A stretch of DNA of 64,000 bases from JAJXZP01 sp963787185 (GTDB taxonomy: Bacteria > Spirochaetota > Spirochaetia > Treponematales > Rectinemataceae): positions 62,001 through 126,000 of the forward strand of contig CAWBCC010000015.1 in the NCBI GenBank assembly GCA_963787185.1, given 5' to 3'. The translations under genes were made by a program, and so were the position numbers. Under the pieces are notes generated by a model, which did not search any database, was not told where the DNA came from, and was given only the letters and a program-made list of their open reading frames with translations. Shown one piece after another: positions 56,026-64,000 of the stretch (positions are counted from its first letter, which is position 1; each line of letters begins with the position of its first letter).

Positions 56026-57930
56026 ATGACACTACCAATAATTTTGACGGCAACGCCGTGCGCATTCGGCCTTTTGGCCCTGTTGCTCAAGGACTATCGC
56101 CTTCGCAGGACGGTCGTCACCATCGCCGGTCTGGTTCAGGCGGGTCTTGCGGTAGCTCTGGTCGTCCAGACCTGGTCATCGCTTCCCGTGAGGATCACCT
56201 TCACCATCCCCTACCTCGATCAGTTCATACTCGGCGGAGAACTCGTGCTGGCGGCATATTTCGCCGTTCGTGCAGTGAGAACGAGGCGACTCCTGCCCCT
56301 CCTTCTTACGCTCGTCCAGGTGGCGATCGCCCTCGTCGGCGGGCGCTGGACGGGGGGGATCGAGGCACAGACGACGATCGTCATCGATCAGCTGAGCCTT
56401 CTCATGGTGCTCGTCGTCGGCATCGTCGGCGGCCTCATCGTCATCTACGCCACCGGCTACATGCACACTTTCCAGGAAGAACATCCGGATGTCAGAGACC
56501 GCAGGCGAACCTTCAGTTTCGTGCTGCTGGTCTTCTTGGGCGCGATGTACGGTCTCGTGCTGGCTAACGATCTCAGGATCATACTCTTTTTCTGGGAGCT
56601 CACGACCTGGGCATCTTTCGTCCTGATCGGCTATAACGAGGATAAGGAATCGCAGAAGAGCGCCTTCCTCGCCCTGAACTTGAACCTCGTGGGCGGCATC
56701 GGTTTTGCGATCGGTATCATCGTTCTCGCGGCTACTGCGGGCACGGTTGACATCGACAAGCTCGGAAGCCTCGGCCCCGCGGTCGCGGCCATTCCTGTGG
56801 CATGCATGGCCCTGGCAGGGCTGGTCAAAGCGGCACAGCTTCCTTTCACCCCCTGGCTGCTCGGAGCGATGGTGGCGCCCACGCCGGTTTCCGCCCTCCT
56901 TCACTCGAGCACCATGGTCAAGGCGGGAGTCTTCCTTCTCATCAGGCTCGCTCCCGCAATGATCGGCACGCCCACAGGCTTCCTCGTCGCCTTCATCGGC
57001 ATTCTGACCTTCATCATGGGTGCCTTCATCGCGGTGTCGCGCAGGAATGCCAAGCGCATCCTCGCGCTCTCCACGGTGTCCAACCTGGGCCTCATCGTCG
57101 CCTGCGCCGGCATCGGCACGCCCCAGCTCATCTGGGTCGCGTTCTTCCTCATACTCTTCCACGCGATCGCGAAGGCCCTACTCTTCCTCGCCGTGGGCAC
57201 GGCCAGCGTCGGGACCGGCAGCCTCGACATCGAGGACATGGGCGGGCTCATCACGAGCATGCCGCGCGTCGCGCTGATGCTCATAATCGGCATCGCGGTC
57301 ATGTTCGTGGCCCCCTTCGGTATGCTGATCTCCAAGTGGACGGCGATGGAAGCCTTCATAAACATGCAGTCGCTGGTCAGCCCCCTCATGGTCGTACTGT
57401 TGGCCTTCGGCAGCGCGACCACGGTGTTTTTCTGGACCAAGTGGATGGGACTTCTCATTCGGCTCCCGGATCCCGCCGCGCCCAGGGGTCTCCTCGAGGC
57501 TAAGACATCCGGAGCGGAGCTTCTATCCGAGGGCTTTCTGGCCGCACTGGCCATACTCGCCTGCGTGAGCTTCCCCCTCGTCTCGCATCTGGCGGTGGAA
57601 CCCTTCCTCCTTTCGGTATATGGCACATCCTTTGCGTTGAACCAGGGGAACGCGTTGATTACGGTGCTCATGGTCGTGATGACCGTGGTGGTGCCATGGC
57701 TCCTCTTGTCGATATCCAAGCGCGGAACGAAACAGCTTTCCGGTGCCTACATGTCGGGACGACCCACGAGCACCGGCCTCGTGTTCAAAGGCGCGGCCGG
57801 GGTCGAAAAGACTGTGGACCTTCGTTCCTACTATCTTGTCAAATACTTCGACGAAAAGTGGATTCTCAGGGGAGGGATTCTTCTGTCGATCCTCCTCACC
57901 ATCACCATGTTCGGGACGGTCCTCATATGA
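56026..57930 (+). CDS. Ech/Hyf-type hydrogenase membrane subunit, antiporter-like (NuoL/MrpA family)
   Basis: 634 aa with about 15 TM segments. The conserved proton-path lysine lies in LVKAAQLPFTPWLLGAM, and APTPVSALLHSSTMVKAGVF is the typical NuoL/HyfB helix. Others: FFWELTTWASFVLIGYN and ISKWTAMEAFI. It is the only antiporter-like subunit in the operon and should pump H+ or Na+ driven by the hydrogenase. Translationally coupled to the next gene (ATGA, 57927-57930). Confidence 0.9.
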   Translation: MTLPIILTATPCAFGLLALLLKDYRLRRTVVTIAGLVQAGLAVALVVQTWSSLPVRITFTIPYLDQFILGGELVLAAYFAVRAVRTRRLLPLLLTLVQVAIALVGGRWTGGIEAQTTIVIDQLSLLMVLVVGIVGGLIVIYATGYMHTFQEEHPDVRDRRRTFSFVLLVFLGAMYGLVLANDLRIILFFWELTTWASFVLIGYNEDKESQKSAFLALNLNLVGGIGFAIGIIVLAATAGTVDIDKLGSLGPAVAAIPVACMALAGLVKAAQLPFTPWLLGAMVAPTPVSALLHSSTMVKAGVFLLIRLAPAMIGTPTGFLVAFIGILTFIMGAFIAVSRRNAKRILALSTVSNLGLIVACAGIGTPQLIWVAFFLILFHAIAKALLFLAVGTASVGTGSLDIEDMGGLITSMPRVALMLIIGIAVMFVAPFGMLISKWTAMEAFINMQSLVSPLMVVLLAFGSATTVFFWTKWMGLLIRLPDPAAPRGLLEAKTSGAELLSEGFLAALAILACVSFPLVSHLAVEPFLLSVYGTSFALNQGNALITVLMVVMTVVVPWLLLSISKRGTKQLSGAYMSGRPTSTGLVFKGAAGVEKTVDLRSYYLVKYFDEKWILRGGILLSILLTITMFGTVLI

Positions 57931-58796
57931 AAGGCTACGAACTGTATACGGCCATCGCCTACCTCATCCTCGGGCCCTTCATCGGCGGCCTTCTCGACGG
58001 GATAGGCCGCAAGATTACGGCCAGGCTCCAGGGGCGCATCGGGCCGCCCATCATCCAGCCCTTCTACGATCTGCGTAAGCTCTTTTCGCGCAAGCTGGAT
58101 CCGGTCAATCGGCTTCAACTGCCACTCGTGATAAGCCACTTGATCTTCGCAGTCCTGACGGGATTTCTCATCTTCGAAGGCTCGGACATCCTGCTCATCA
58201 TCTTCGTCCTCACCCTCTCGGGGATATTTCTGGTTCTGGCGGCATACTCGACCGGGTCGCCCTACGGGACCATCGGAGCCGATCGCGAGCTCATAATGAT
58301 GACCGCCTACGAACCGATGGTGATTCTCACACTCGTCGGCTTCTACAAGGTGGCGGGCTCATTCCACTTCGGGGATATCGCAGCCGTGGGCAAACCCACG
58401 GTGCTCTTCCTGCCGGGTATCTTCCTCGGTCTCGCCTACATTCTCATCATGAAGCTGCGCAAGTCGCCCTTCGACATCTCGACCTCGCATCACGCCCATC
58501 AAGAGCTGGTGAAGGGCCTCACTGCCGATCTCGGCGGACCGGCCTTGGGTCTGGTCGAGCTCTCCCACTGGTATGAATGCGTTTATCTCTACGGCCTCGT
58601 CTTTCTTTTCTTCAGCTGGAATCCGATCGCGGCCGTCGTGGGACCATTGGCCACCTATTTCGTCATCATCCTGATCGATAATGTCACCGCCCGCGTGAAG
58701 TGGGAGCTCGCCCTCACCTCCGCCTGGATCGTGGCCATCGTCGCGGGGGTGGGCAATCTCATCCCCTTCTATCTCATCGCGAGGGGGCTCCATTGA
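57927..58796 (+). CDS. Ech-type hydrogenase membrane subunit, NuoH/EchB-like
   Basis: 289 aa with about 8 TM segments. RKITARLQGRIGPPIIQPFY is the quinone-pocket-like NuoH segment; MKLRKSPFDISTSHHAHQEL is the typical conserved loop. It anchors the soluble arm to the membrane. Confidence 0.92.
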   Translation: MKGYELYTAIAYLILGPFIGGLLDGIGRKITARLQGRIGPPIIQPFYDLRKLFSRKLDPVNRLQLPLVISHLIFAVLTGFLIFEGSDILLIIFVLTLSGIFLVLAAYSTGSPYGTIGADRELIMMTAYEPMVILTLVGFYKVAGSFHFGDIAAVGKPTVLFLPGIFLGLAYILIMKLRKSPFDISTSHHAHQELVKGLTADLGGPALGLVELSHWYECVYLYGLVFLFFSWNPIAAVVGPLATYFVIILIDNVTARVKWELALTSAWIVAIVAGVGNLIPFYLIARGLH

Positions 58797-59257
58797 GCGC
58801 CATCGAAAAGTCTCCCTGGCTCATCCACTACGACGCCTCGTCCTGCAACGGCTGCGACATCGAAGTGCTCGCCTGCCTGACGCCGATGTACGACGCCGAA
58901 CGCTTCGGCTGCATCGTGACCGGCGACCCCAAGCAGGCCGACATTTTTCTCATCACGGGAAGCGTCAACAACCTGAACATCCCGATCGTCAGGAACATCT
59001 ACGAACAGATGCCCGAGCCCAAGACTGTCGTGGCGATCGGAGCCTGCGCCTACTCGGGCGGTGTCTTCTCGGAATGTTACAATGTGCAGGGCGGCGTCGC
59101 CCATGTCATTCCGGTGGACGTATACGTCCCCGGCTGCGCGGCCAAGCCCGAGTCCATCCTCGACGGCGTGGTGCGCGCGGCGCAGATCCTCGCCGAAAAG
59201 AAAAAGGCCATGAAGAAAGCCGGCCACGCGCCTGCGAAGCAGGGGGCCGAATCATGA
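58793..59257 (+). CDS. [NiFe] hydrogenase small subunit, NuoB/EchC-like
   Basis: 154 aa from a TTG start that overlaps the previous stop as TTGA (58793-58796); GAGGGG stands eight bases before. Cluster cysteines are SSCNGCDIEVLACL, GACAYSGG and YVPGCAAKP, enough for one [4Fe-4S] cluster, as in group 4 hydrogenases. The lysine- and alanine-rich end (KKKAMKKAGHAPAKQ) is variable. Confidence 0.92.
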   Translation: MSAIEKSPWLIHYDASSCNGCDIEVLACLTPMYDAERFGCIVTGDPKQADIFLITGSVNNLNIPIVRNIYEQMPEPKTVVAIGACAYSGGVFSECYNVQGGVAHVIPVDVYVPGCAAKPESILDGVVRAAQILAEKKKAMKKAGHAPAKQGAES

Positions 59258-59640
59258 TCGAGCGAGAAACGCAGGCCCTCGACGAGATAGAGGTCTGCGA
59301 CCTTGTTCCGACTGTAGACGCGCTCAGGATCGCCGGCTGGCGGCTCGTCCAGGTGCTCGCCGTATCCGCGGTCGACCACACCGAGCTCAACTACTCCTTC
59401 GGCCTGGGCATGCAGTACAGGATACTGAGGCTCAGGGTCGCTTCCGGAATGAAAGTCCCCAGCATTACGGGAGTCTTCGTCGCCGCCTATCTCTACGAAA
59501 ACGAGATCCGTGATCTCTTCGGCGTCGAGATAGAACGCATCGCGGTCGACTGGCTCGGCAAGGTCTACGAGCCCGCCGAAGGCAAGGCCTTCAGCAAGTT
59601 AGCCGTCACTGCGATCAGCAGCGAAGGAGGGCCCCGTTGA
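59254..59640 (+). CDS. Hydrogenase subunit, NuoC/EchD-like
   Basis: 128 aa from the ATG at 59254 (ATGA overlap). NuoC landmarks: GMQYRILRLRVASGMKVPSI, EIRDLFGVEIE (the conserved E-R/H-E-x-x-D-x-F-G motif in modified form). Structural subunit with no cofactor. Confidence 0.85.
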   Translation: MIERETQALDEIEVCDLVPTVDALRIAGWRLVQVLAVSAVDHTELNYSFGLGMQYRILRLRVASGMKVPSITGVFVAAYLYENEIRDLFGVEIERIAVDWLGKVYEPAEGKAFSKLAVTAISSEGGPR

Positions 59641-60740
59641 GCAGCCATGAGAAGGCCATGCCAGGCCCCACCGTCATACCTTTCGGCCCTCAGCATCCCG
59701 TCCTCCCCGAACCCCTCCACTTCGACCTCGTCCTCGAGGACGAAAAAGTGGTAGGCGCCATTCCGCAGATCGGCTACATCCACCGCGGCCTCGAGATGCT
59801 GGTCGAAAAGCGCGACTACCTCGATTATGTGCACGTCGCCGAGCGCATCTGCGGCATCTGCTCCTTCATGCACGGCATGGGCTACTGCGAGGCTATCGAA
59901 ACCCTGCTCGGCACGGTCATACCCGATCGCGCCCGCTGGCTGCGCACCTTCTGGTGCGAGCTCGAGCGCGTGCACAGCCACCTGCTCTGGCTCGGCCTCG
60001 CGGCCGATGCCTTCGGATTCGAGAACCTCTTCATGGCCTCGTGGCGCGCGAGGGAAACTATAGTGGACGTCGCCGAGGAGACGGCCGGAGGCCGCGTGAT
60101 CTTCGGCTCGGCGATCGTCGGCGGCGTGAGCCGCGATCCCGACGACGAGACGCTGAGGCGCTGCATGAAGGCCATGGCGCCCGTCAGGTCCGAGATACTG
60201 CGCCTATCGGAGGTCTGGATCAACGAACCGACGGTGCGTCACCGTCTCGACGGCGTGGGGAAGCTCACGAAGGAGCAGGCGTACACGCTCGGGGCCGTGG
60301 GTCCCATGCTCCGCGCATCCGGGGTCGATTACGATCTCCGCCGCCGCGGCTACGCCGCCTACGGCGAGGTCGAGTTCGACACGGTTATCGAGGCCGCCGG
60401 CGATTGCATGGCGCGGGCGCTCGTGCGTCTGCGCGAGATCGAGCAGTCCTTCCGCATCCTGGACGAGGTCGTCGCGAAGGTGCCGGCCGGCCCGGTGGCG
60501 GTGCCCATCAAGGGAATGCCTCCCGTGGGCGAGGCGTGGGTGCGCATCGAACAGCCGCGCGGCGAGGTTCTCTACTTCGTCCGCGCCAACGGCACTCGTC
60601 AGCTCGAGCGTTTCCGCGTCCGCACTCCCACCTTCGCGAACATTCCGGCCATGGTCGAGGCGATCAAGGGCGCGTCGCTCGCCGATGTCCCGACGATCAT
60701 CCTCACCATAGATCCCTGCATCTCCTGCACCGAGAGGTAA
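59637..60740 (+). CDS. [NiFe] hydrogenase large subunit, NuoD/EchE-like
   Basis: 367 aa from a TTG start in a TTGA overlap. Both CxxC pairs that bind the NiFe(CN)2CO centre are present: ERICGICSFMHG near the N terminus and DPCISCTER at the extreme C terminus. This separates it from complex I NuoD, which lacks them. The protein ends three residues after the last cysteine, so no C-terminal extension needs to be cleaved, as known for Ech and CooH types. Confidence 0.95.
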   Translation: MSSHEKAMPGPTVIPFGPQHPVLPEPLHFDLVLEDEKVVGAIPQIGYIHRGLEMLVEKRDYLDYVHVAERICGICSFMHGMGYCEAIETLLGTVIPDRARWLRTFWCELERVHSHLLWLGLAADAFGFENLFMASWRARETIVDVAEETAGGRVIFGSAIVGGVSRDPDDETLRRCMKAMAPVRSEILRLSEVWINEPTVRHRLDGVGKLTKEQAYTLGAVGPMLRASGVDYDLRRRGYAAYGEVEFDTVIEAAGDCMARALVRLREIEQSFRILDEVVAKVPAGPVAVPIKGMPPVGEAWVRIEQPRGEVLYFVRANGTRQLERFRVRTPTFANIPAMVEAIKGASLADVPTIILTIDPCISCTER

Positions 60741-60743
60741 AGC

Positions 60744-61145
60744 GTGGCTTTCATACCAATGGCGCGGACCGCTCTCCGCAACCTATTCACGAGACCAGCC
60801 ACGAGGCGCTACCCCTACGTGGTCCGCCCTCCCTTTTCCACGAGCCGTGGACGCATATTGAACGACTTCCCGAAATGCATTCTCTGTTCATTGTGCGCCA
60901 AGCACTGCCCCGCCAATGCGATCGTCGTCGACAAGGCCGAGGGACTCTGGCGCATAGATCGCTTCGCCTGCGTCATCTGCGGAGCCTGCATCCGCGCCTG
61001 CCCGGTGAAGTGCCTCTCGATGGGCAACGAGCGCGCCAGAACCATCGATTTTTCGGACATGGCGGGCCGAACTCACGAACATCGCCGCGAGACGACCGCG
61101 GCCGGCGGAAGCCCCGCCGACAAGGGAGAAGTATCGGGTGCATGA
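60744..61145 (+). CDS. Hydrogenase ferredoxin-like subunit, NuoI/EchF-like
   Basis: 133 aa from a GTG start with GAGAGG upstream. Two 4Fe-4S motifs: CILCSLCAKHCPANAI and CVICGACIRACPVKCL. It is the entry point for electrons from ferredoxin. The tail after residue 95 is polar and variable. It overlaps hypA by eight bases. Confidence 0.95.
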   Translation: MAFIPMARTALRNLFTRPATRRYPYVVRPPFSTSRGRILNDFPKCILCSLCAKHCPANAIVVDKAEGLWRIDRFACVICGACIRACPVKCLSMGNERARTIDFSDMAGRTHEHRRETTAAGGSPADKGEVSGA

Positions 61146-61497
61146 GGCGAGCGCCGTCGAATCCGTCGTCAAGATCGTGTGCGAAGAGGCGGGGAAGCTG
61201 GGGGCCGCTTGCCGCGTGAAAAAGGTGAATTTGGTCGTCGGAGAATCCACCGGACATCTGGAAGAGGCTCTGATCTTCTATTTCGACGTCCTCGGCAAGG
61301 GCACGGCCGCCGAGGGAGCCGCCCTCGGTGTCACCTATGTAAAGCCGCAGCTGCGTTGCACCTCCTGTCAAAAGCTCTTCGCGCGCAAGCGATTCTCCTT
61401 CGAGTGCCCCCATTGCGGCGGTCAAGGCGTGTCGACCAGGATAGGCAGCGAGTTCTACATCGATAGCATCGAAATCGACGAGGCCGTGGAAAGGTAA
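61138..61497 (+). CDS. hypA: Hydrogenase nickel-insertion protein HypA
   Basis: 119 aa from a GTG at 61138; this frame gives the canonical start M-H-E with the nickel ligand His2. Zinc-site cysteines CTSCQKLF and CPHCGG. It delivers nickel with HypB. GGGAGAA precedes the start. Confidence 0.93.
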   Translation: MHEASAVESVVKIVCEEAGKLGAACRVKKVNLVVGESTGHLEEALIFYFDVLGKGTAAEGAALGVTYVKPQLRCTSCQKLFARKRFSFECPHCGGQGVSTRIGSEFYIDSIEIDEAVER

Positions 61498-61549
61498 GAG
61501 GCCGCCCCAAAGAGCGCCACAGAGAAGGGATCGAAAGAAAACCACGCGG

Positions 61550-61565
61550 AGCCACAGAGGCACGG
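61550..61565 (+). repeat. Dispersed repeat copy 2, CCACAGAGGCACGGAG
   Basis: Identical over 16 bases to the copy at 22743-22758, and similarly preceded by purine-rich sequence and followed by an open purine tract. Confidence 0.6.
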
Positions 61566-61689
61566 AGTTAAGAGGGCGAGGAGAACCGCCGAGGCGCGAA
61601 GGATTATGGCTGCTGGCTCATGTCCCTGGCGCTTGCCTTTCGGGCCAGTCTTACAGGGTTGAGCCTGGCGCACTTTCAGACTGCCGTGT

Positions 61690-61773
61690 AGGGCGGTGGG
61701 TGTCTGGGGCAGGCAGAGAGTGACCGGCATCTTCTGAGGTCACCCTCTGCCTGCCCCAGACAGGACCCGCCCT
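61690..61773. repeat. Long hairpin, 24-bp stem with one mismatch, between hypA and hypB
   Basis: Left arm starts GTCTGGGGCAGGCAGAG and runs 61702-61725; right arm runs 61738-61761; they pair in 23 of 24 positions around a 12-nt loop. An outer AGGGCGG/CCGCCCT pair (61690-61696 with 61767-61773) extends it. It splits the hyp genes and has no T-tract after it. Confidence 0.7.
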
Positions 61774-61831
61774 GCACAGTATCTGGAAATGTCCGAGAGG
61801 AATACACTATGCAGAGGCATGGAGAAGTGAC

Positions 61832-62500
61832 ATGAGCATTACCATAGAGCTCAAGCGCGCAATCTACGAAGAGAACGATGCGCGTGCCCGGGCGATCAAC
61901 GAGACTCTCCGGTCGCGGGCCGTTTTCACGATCAACATCCTGGGAGGCCCGGGGGCGGGGAAGACAAGTTTCATTTCCCGCGTGGCGGAGCGCCTGCACG
62001 CCGCCGGAGAGAATCTCGCGGTGATCGAGGGAGATGTCGCCAGCGACATCGATACCCGCCTGCTGCGCTCGCTCGGTGTCGAAGCCTATCAGATCGAGAC
62101 GGGCGGCGACTGTCACCTCAACGCGCCCATGATCGAAGGCATCCTGGGTCGCATGAACGTGGCCGACAGGTCCTGGCTCTTCATCGAGAACATCGGCAAT
62201 CTCGTCTGCCCCGCGGAGTACGTCGTGGGCGAGGACATCAAACTCGTAGTCGCGAGCGTCGCCGAGGGCAGCGACAAACCCTACAAGTACCCGGCCGCCT
62301 TCGCGAAATCGGCAGCCTGCATTCTCACCAAGATAGACCTCAAAGAAGCAGTCGGTTTTGACGAGGATTTCTTCAGGAAGGGTCTCGCGGGCACCGCGCC
62401 CGGAGCCCTGCTCCTGCCTCTCAACGGCCGCACCGGCGAGGGAGCGGACGAGATCACATCCTGGCTGCGCTCGGTTCGCGCGCGCGTGCTCGAATCCTAG
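61832..62500 (+). CDS. hypB: Hydrogenase nickel GTPase HypB
   Basis: 222 aa. Walker A GGPGAGKTSF, metal-site GGDCHLNAPMI, switch ENIGNLVCPAEYVVGED and G4 TKIDL are conserved. It lacks the N-terminal CxxCGC nickel motif and any histidine-rich stretch, so it is a simple metallochaperone form. GGAGAAG is the ribosome site. hypC-F are not in the window. Confidence 0.95.
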   Translation: MSITIELKRAIYEENDARARAINETLRSRAVFTINILGGPGAGKTSFISRVAERLHAAGENLAVIEGDVASDIDTRLLRSLGVEAYQIETGGDCHLNAPMIEGILGRMNVADRSWLFIENIGNLVCPAEYVVGEDIKLVVASVAEGSDKPYKYPAAFAKSAACILTKIDLKEAVGFDEDFFRKGLAGTAPGALLLPLNGRTGEGADEITSWLRSVRARVLES

Positions 62501-62503
62501 GAT

Positions 62504-62533
62504 AGCCGGACCGATCTCAAAAGCCGTCCGGCT
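62504..62533 (+). terminator. Possible terminator after hypB
   Basis: AGCCGGAC (62504-62511) pairs with GTCCGGCT (62526-62533), followed by TTC only, so the U-tract is minimal. Confidence 0.4.
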
Positions 62534-62628
62534 TTCACAGCCCTACCTTTCGAATCGCATTGTTGACTCGCGAATTCGGTTGTATCCTATCCGACGGCGA
62601 AACTCTTCGGCCGATGGGGGGGGAATGA

Positions 62629-63909
62629 ATGGCCAAGCAGAAGATTCCCGTCGAGGACATGGATGTATTCCCGCATTTCAAGGAACCCCTTTTCAAGGGC
62701 ACGGCCGAGGAACCCGACGCCGTCGAGCTCTTGGCCGTCGAAGAGAAGGCCGTCGCCGTAGCCTTCCCCATCACGAGCGTCGGCATCATCGCCTCGTTCG
62801 TCGATCCTGTGAGTTCTTCGGGCGACCTGGACGAGGCTTCGGCGCGCTTCCGCGGCGACGAAAAGCTGAGTTCGATCCCGATAGAATCCGACGGCGGGGT
62901 CATCGGCCTCGTATCTAGAGCCTCCGTCATGCTCCGCCCCAAATCCGCCCTGGATGCCTTGCGCAGCACCTCCATCGAAAAATACATGGACCGCGACACG
63001 GCCATTCTCGACGCGGACGAAAACGTGGAGAAAGCCCTTTCCTCGCTGCTCGAGCGCCAGGGTTCGACCATCTTCAACGATTTCCTCATCTACCGACGCA
63101 ACAAGTTCTTCGGGACGGGCTCCTTCCTCGGGCTCACGAAGCAGGTGGCGCTCATTCGCAGCATGGATCTGCAGAGCGCACGCTCGATCCAGGAGTTTCT
63201 GCTTTCGCGCAACAAGATCGAGAGTGAGGAGATTGCCGTCGAGACCTACTTCCGAATGGCTCACGAGGTCGGCGGAGATTTCATCGAGGCCTTGGAGCTG
63301 AGGAAGGGAGTGTATATGCTCGCCAGCTTCGATGTCTGCGGCAAGAATATCGCCGCTTCCCTCGCGACGAGTCTCCTGAGCTCCTTCTTCGCCACGCTCA
63401 AGACAGGCAGCCTTCTGGCTCGGTACAGCCCCTCCTCCCTGGTCGAAGCCCTGAACACGGTGATCCTGGACCAGACGCCGGAAGAGCTTTTCATCGCCGG
63501 AGCTCTTGTCTTCTTCGACATGGAGAAGCGGGAACTCACCATCTTCAATTGCGGTTATTCCCCAGTCTATGTCTTCTTCGGCGCCCCGGACGGTAGAAGC
63601 AAGTGCCGGATCTATTCGTCGAGTCTCTGTCCCCTGGGACTCGAGCCCTTCGGGAAGCCGGCGGGAAACGGCCAGACCATGCCCTTCTTCCCCGGTCTCA
63701 AGGTGTTCATGAACTCCGACGGCCTGACCGACCTCAAGAACGAGAACGGCGAGCGCTACGACGACGAGAAGCTGAAGCGCTTCCTCTTCTCGCGTTTCGA
63801 TCTGGGCCCCCGAGAGCTCATCGCCGAGCTCGACAAGGGGATCACGGCCTTCATGGGAAAGGCCCTTCAGCCCGACGACATCACCGCCCTCGCCGCGCAG
63901 CTGCGGTAA
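62629..63909 (+). CDS. CBS-domain / SpoIIE-type PP2C phosphatase
   Basis: 426 aa from the ATG at 62629, with GGGGGGG a few bases upstream. Residues about 40-190 form a CBS pair (SIPIESDGGVIGLVSRASVM, KYMDRDTAILDADENVEKAL). Residues 210-426 are the SpoIIE/RsbU phosphatase (EVGGDFIEALELRKGV, DVCGKNIAASLATSLLSSFF, VFMNSDGLTDLKNENGERY, LQPDDITALAAQLR). It likely releases an anti-sigma antagonist in response to a nucleotide bound by the CBS pair. A weak promoter with TTGACT (62563-62568) is present but its -10 is poorly spaced. Confidence 0.92.
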   Translation: MAKQKIPVEDMDVFPHFKEPLFKGTAEEPDAVELLAVEEKAVAVAFPITSVGIIASFVDPVSSSGDLDEASARFRGDEKLSSIPIESDGGVIGLVSRASVMLRPKSALDALRSTSIEKYMDRDTAILDADENVEKALSSLLERQGSTIFNDFLIYRRNKFFGTGSFLGLTKQVALIRSMDLQSARSIQEFLLSRNKIESEEIAVETYFRMAHEVGGDFIEALELRKGVYMLASFDVCGKNIAASLATSLLSSFFATLKTGSLLARYSPSSLVEALNTVILDQTPEELFIAGALVFFDMEKRELTIFNCGYSPVYVFFGAPDGRSKCRIYSSSLCPLGLEPFGKPAGNGQTMPFFPGLKVFMNSDGLTDLKNENGERYDDEKLKRFLFSRFDLGPRELIAELDKGITAFMGKALQPDDITALAAQLR

Positions 63910-64000
63910 GCCCTTGCGGGCGCGAACTGGAAATCACACGAAAACCACAGAGGCACAGAGGGAGGAGATGGGGCGGAGTGTCGCGCCGGGCGGTGAAGGC
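63910..64000. repeat. Intergenic end with dispersed repeat copy 3
   Basis: ACCACAGAGGCACAGAGG lies near 63945, differing in one position from the two other copies. Nothing else is recognised up to the window edge. Confidence 0.55.

Larger units (their letters stand above)
61498..61831. other. 334-bp gap with dispersed repeat and long hairpin
   Basis: No gene seen. It contains a second copy of CCACAGAGGCACGGAG (61550-61565) with related fragments (CCACAGAGAAGG near 61516, ACCACGCGGAG near 61539), and an 84-nt stem-loop (61690-61773). Confidence 0.7.

Noticed and set aside
56026..60740. Complex I (nuo) operon
   Set aside because: The large subunit has both CxxC nickel-binding pairs, and there is only one antiporter-like subunit and no NuoE/F/G.

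Overview
This window is high-GC bacterial chromosomal DNA that most likely comes from an anaerobic spirochaete (Spirochaetota, Treponema/Rectinema-like). The clues are: a sugar-binding protein whose signal peptide ends FANGTQE, a common ending in this phylum; a DUF4416-type protein; a PTS EIIA domain fused to an excisionase-like HTH; a groES gene without groEL beside it; a secreted flagellin-like protein; and anaerobic enzymes (a glycyl radical enzyme and a membrane [NiFe] hydrogenase). The taxon is inferred from gene content only.

Layout. 1-8 kb: sugar and carbon regulation. A LacI regulator sits upstream of a truncated GATase-like gene whose consensus promoter abuts a perfect 34-bp palindrome. 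AraC and DeoR regulators follow, then a ROK kinase - glycyl radical enzyme - activase operon. 8-15.3 kb: a self-contained operon of DesK/DesR-like two-component genes, a LolD/MacB-like ATPase, two LolC/E-like permeases, a LolA-like carrier and a beta-barrel protein, i.e. a probable envelope lipoprotein or lipid export route with its own sensor. 15.3-22.7 kb: a ribose-type ABC importer with a UroD-fold methyltransferase-like protein and a metallo-beta-lactamase-fold hydrolase, controlled by a divergent LacI gene; the distal end of the operon is a chimeric gene remnant. 22.7-32.3 kb: a hairpin-rich intergenic block, DUF4416, a conserved hypothetical, an OppA-type binding protein, a thymidine-kinase-like P-loop protein, an AlaX editing protein, an AEC transporter, and TPR and single-TM envelope proteins.

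32.3-43.7 kb: a housekeeping operon on the minus strand (rplM-rpsI-recX-HTH/EIIA-smc-TM-TPR), followed by an RNase II/R-like exonuclease, a class III cyclase fused to membrane segments, the flagellin-like secreted protein and a small membrane protein. 43.7-48.5 kb: a complete liv branched-chain amino-acid-type ABC importer with a structured leader, next to tRNA-Arg(CCT). 48.5-55.8 kb: structured intergenic DNA, a threonine-synthase-like protein lacking its PLP lysine, a dicarboxylate symporter, ptsN, groES, ftsH and an FAD oxidoreductase. 56-62.5 kb: a compact six-subunit group 4 (Ech/CooH-like) energy-converting [NiFe] hydrogenase with hypA and hypB. 62.6-63.9 kb: a CBS-SpoIIE phosphatase. 

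A theme across the window is that many monocistronic or first genes have a sigma70-like promoter whose -10 box ends only 6-12 nt before the start codon and no Shine-Dalgarno sequence. This suggests widespread leaderless transcripts. Genes inside operons do have Shine-Dalgarno sites or 4-nt stop/start overlaps.
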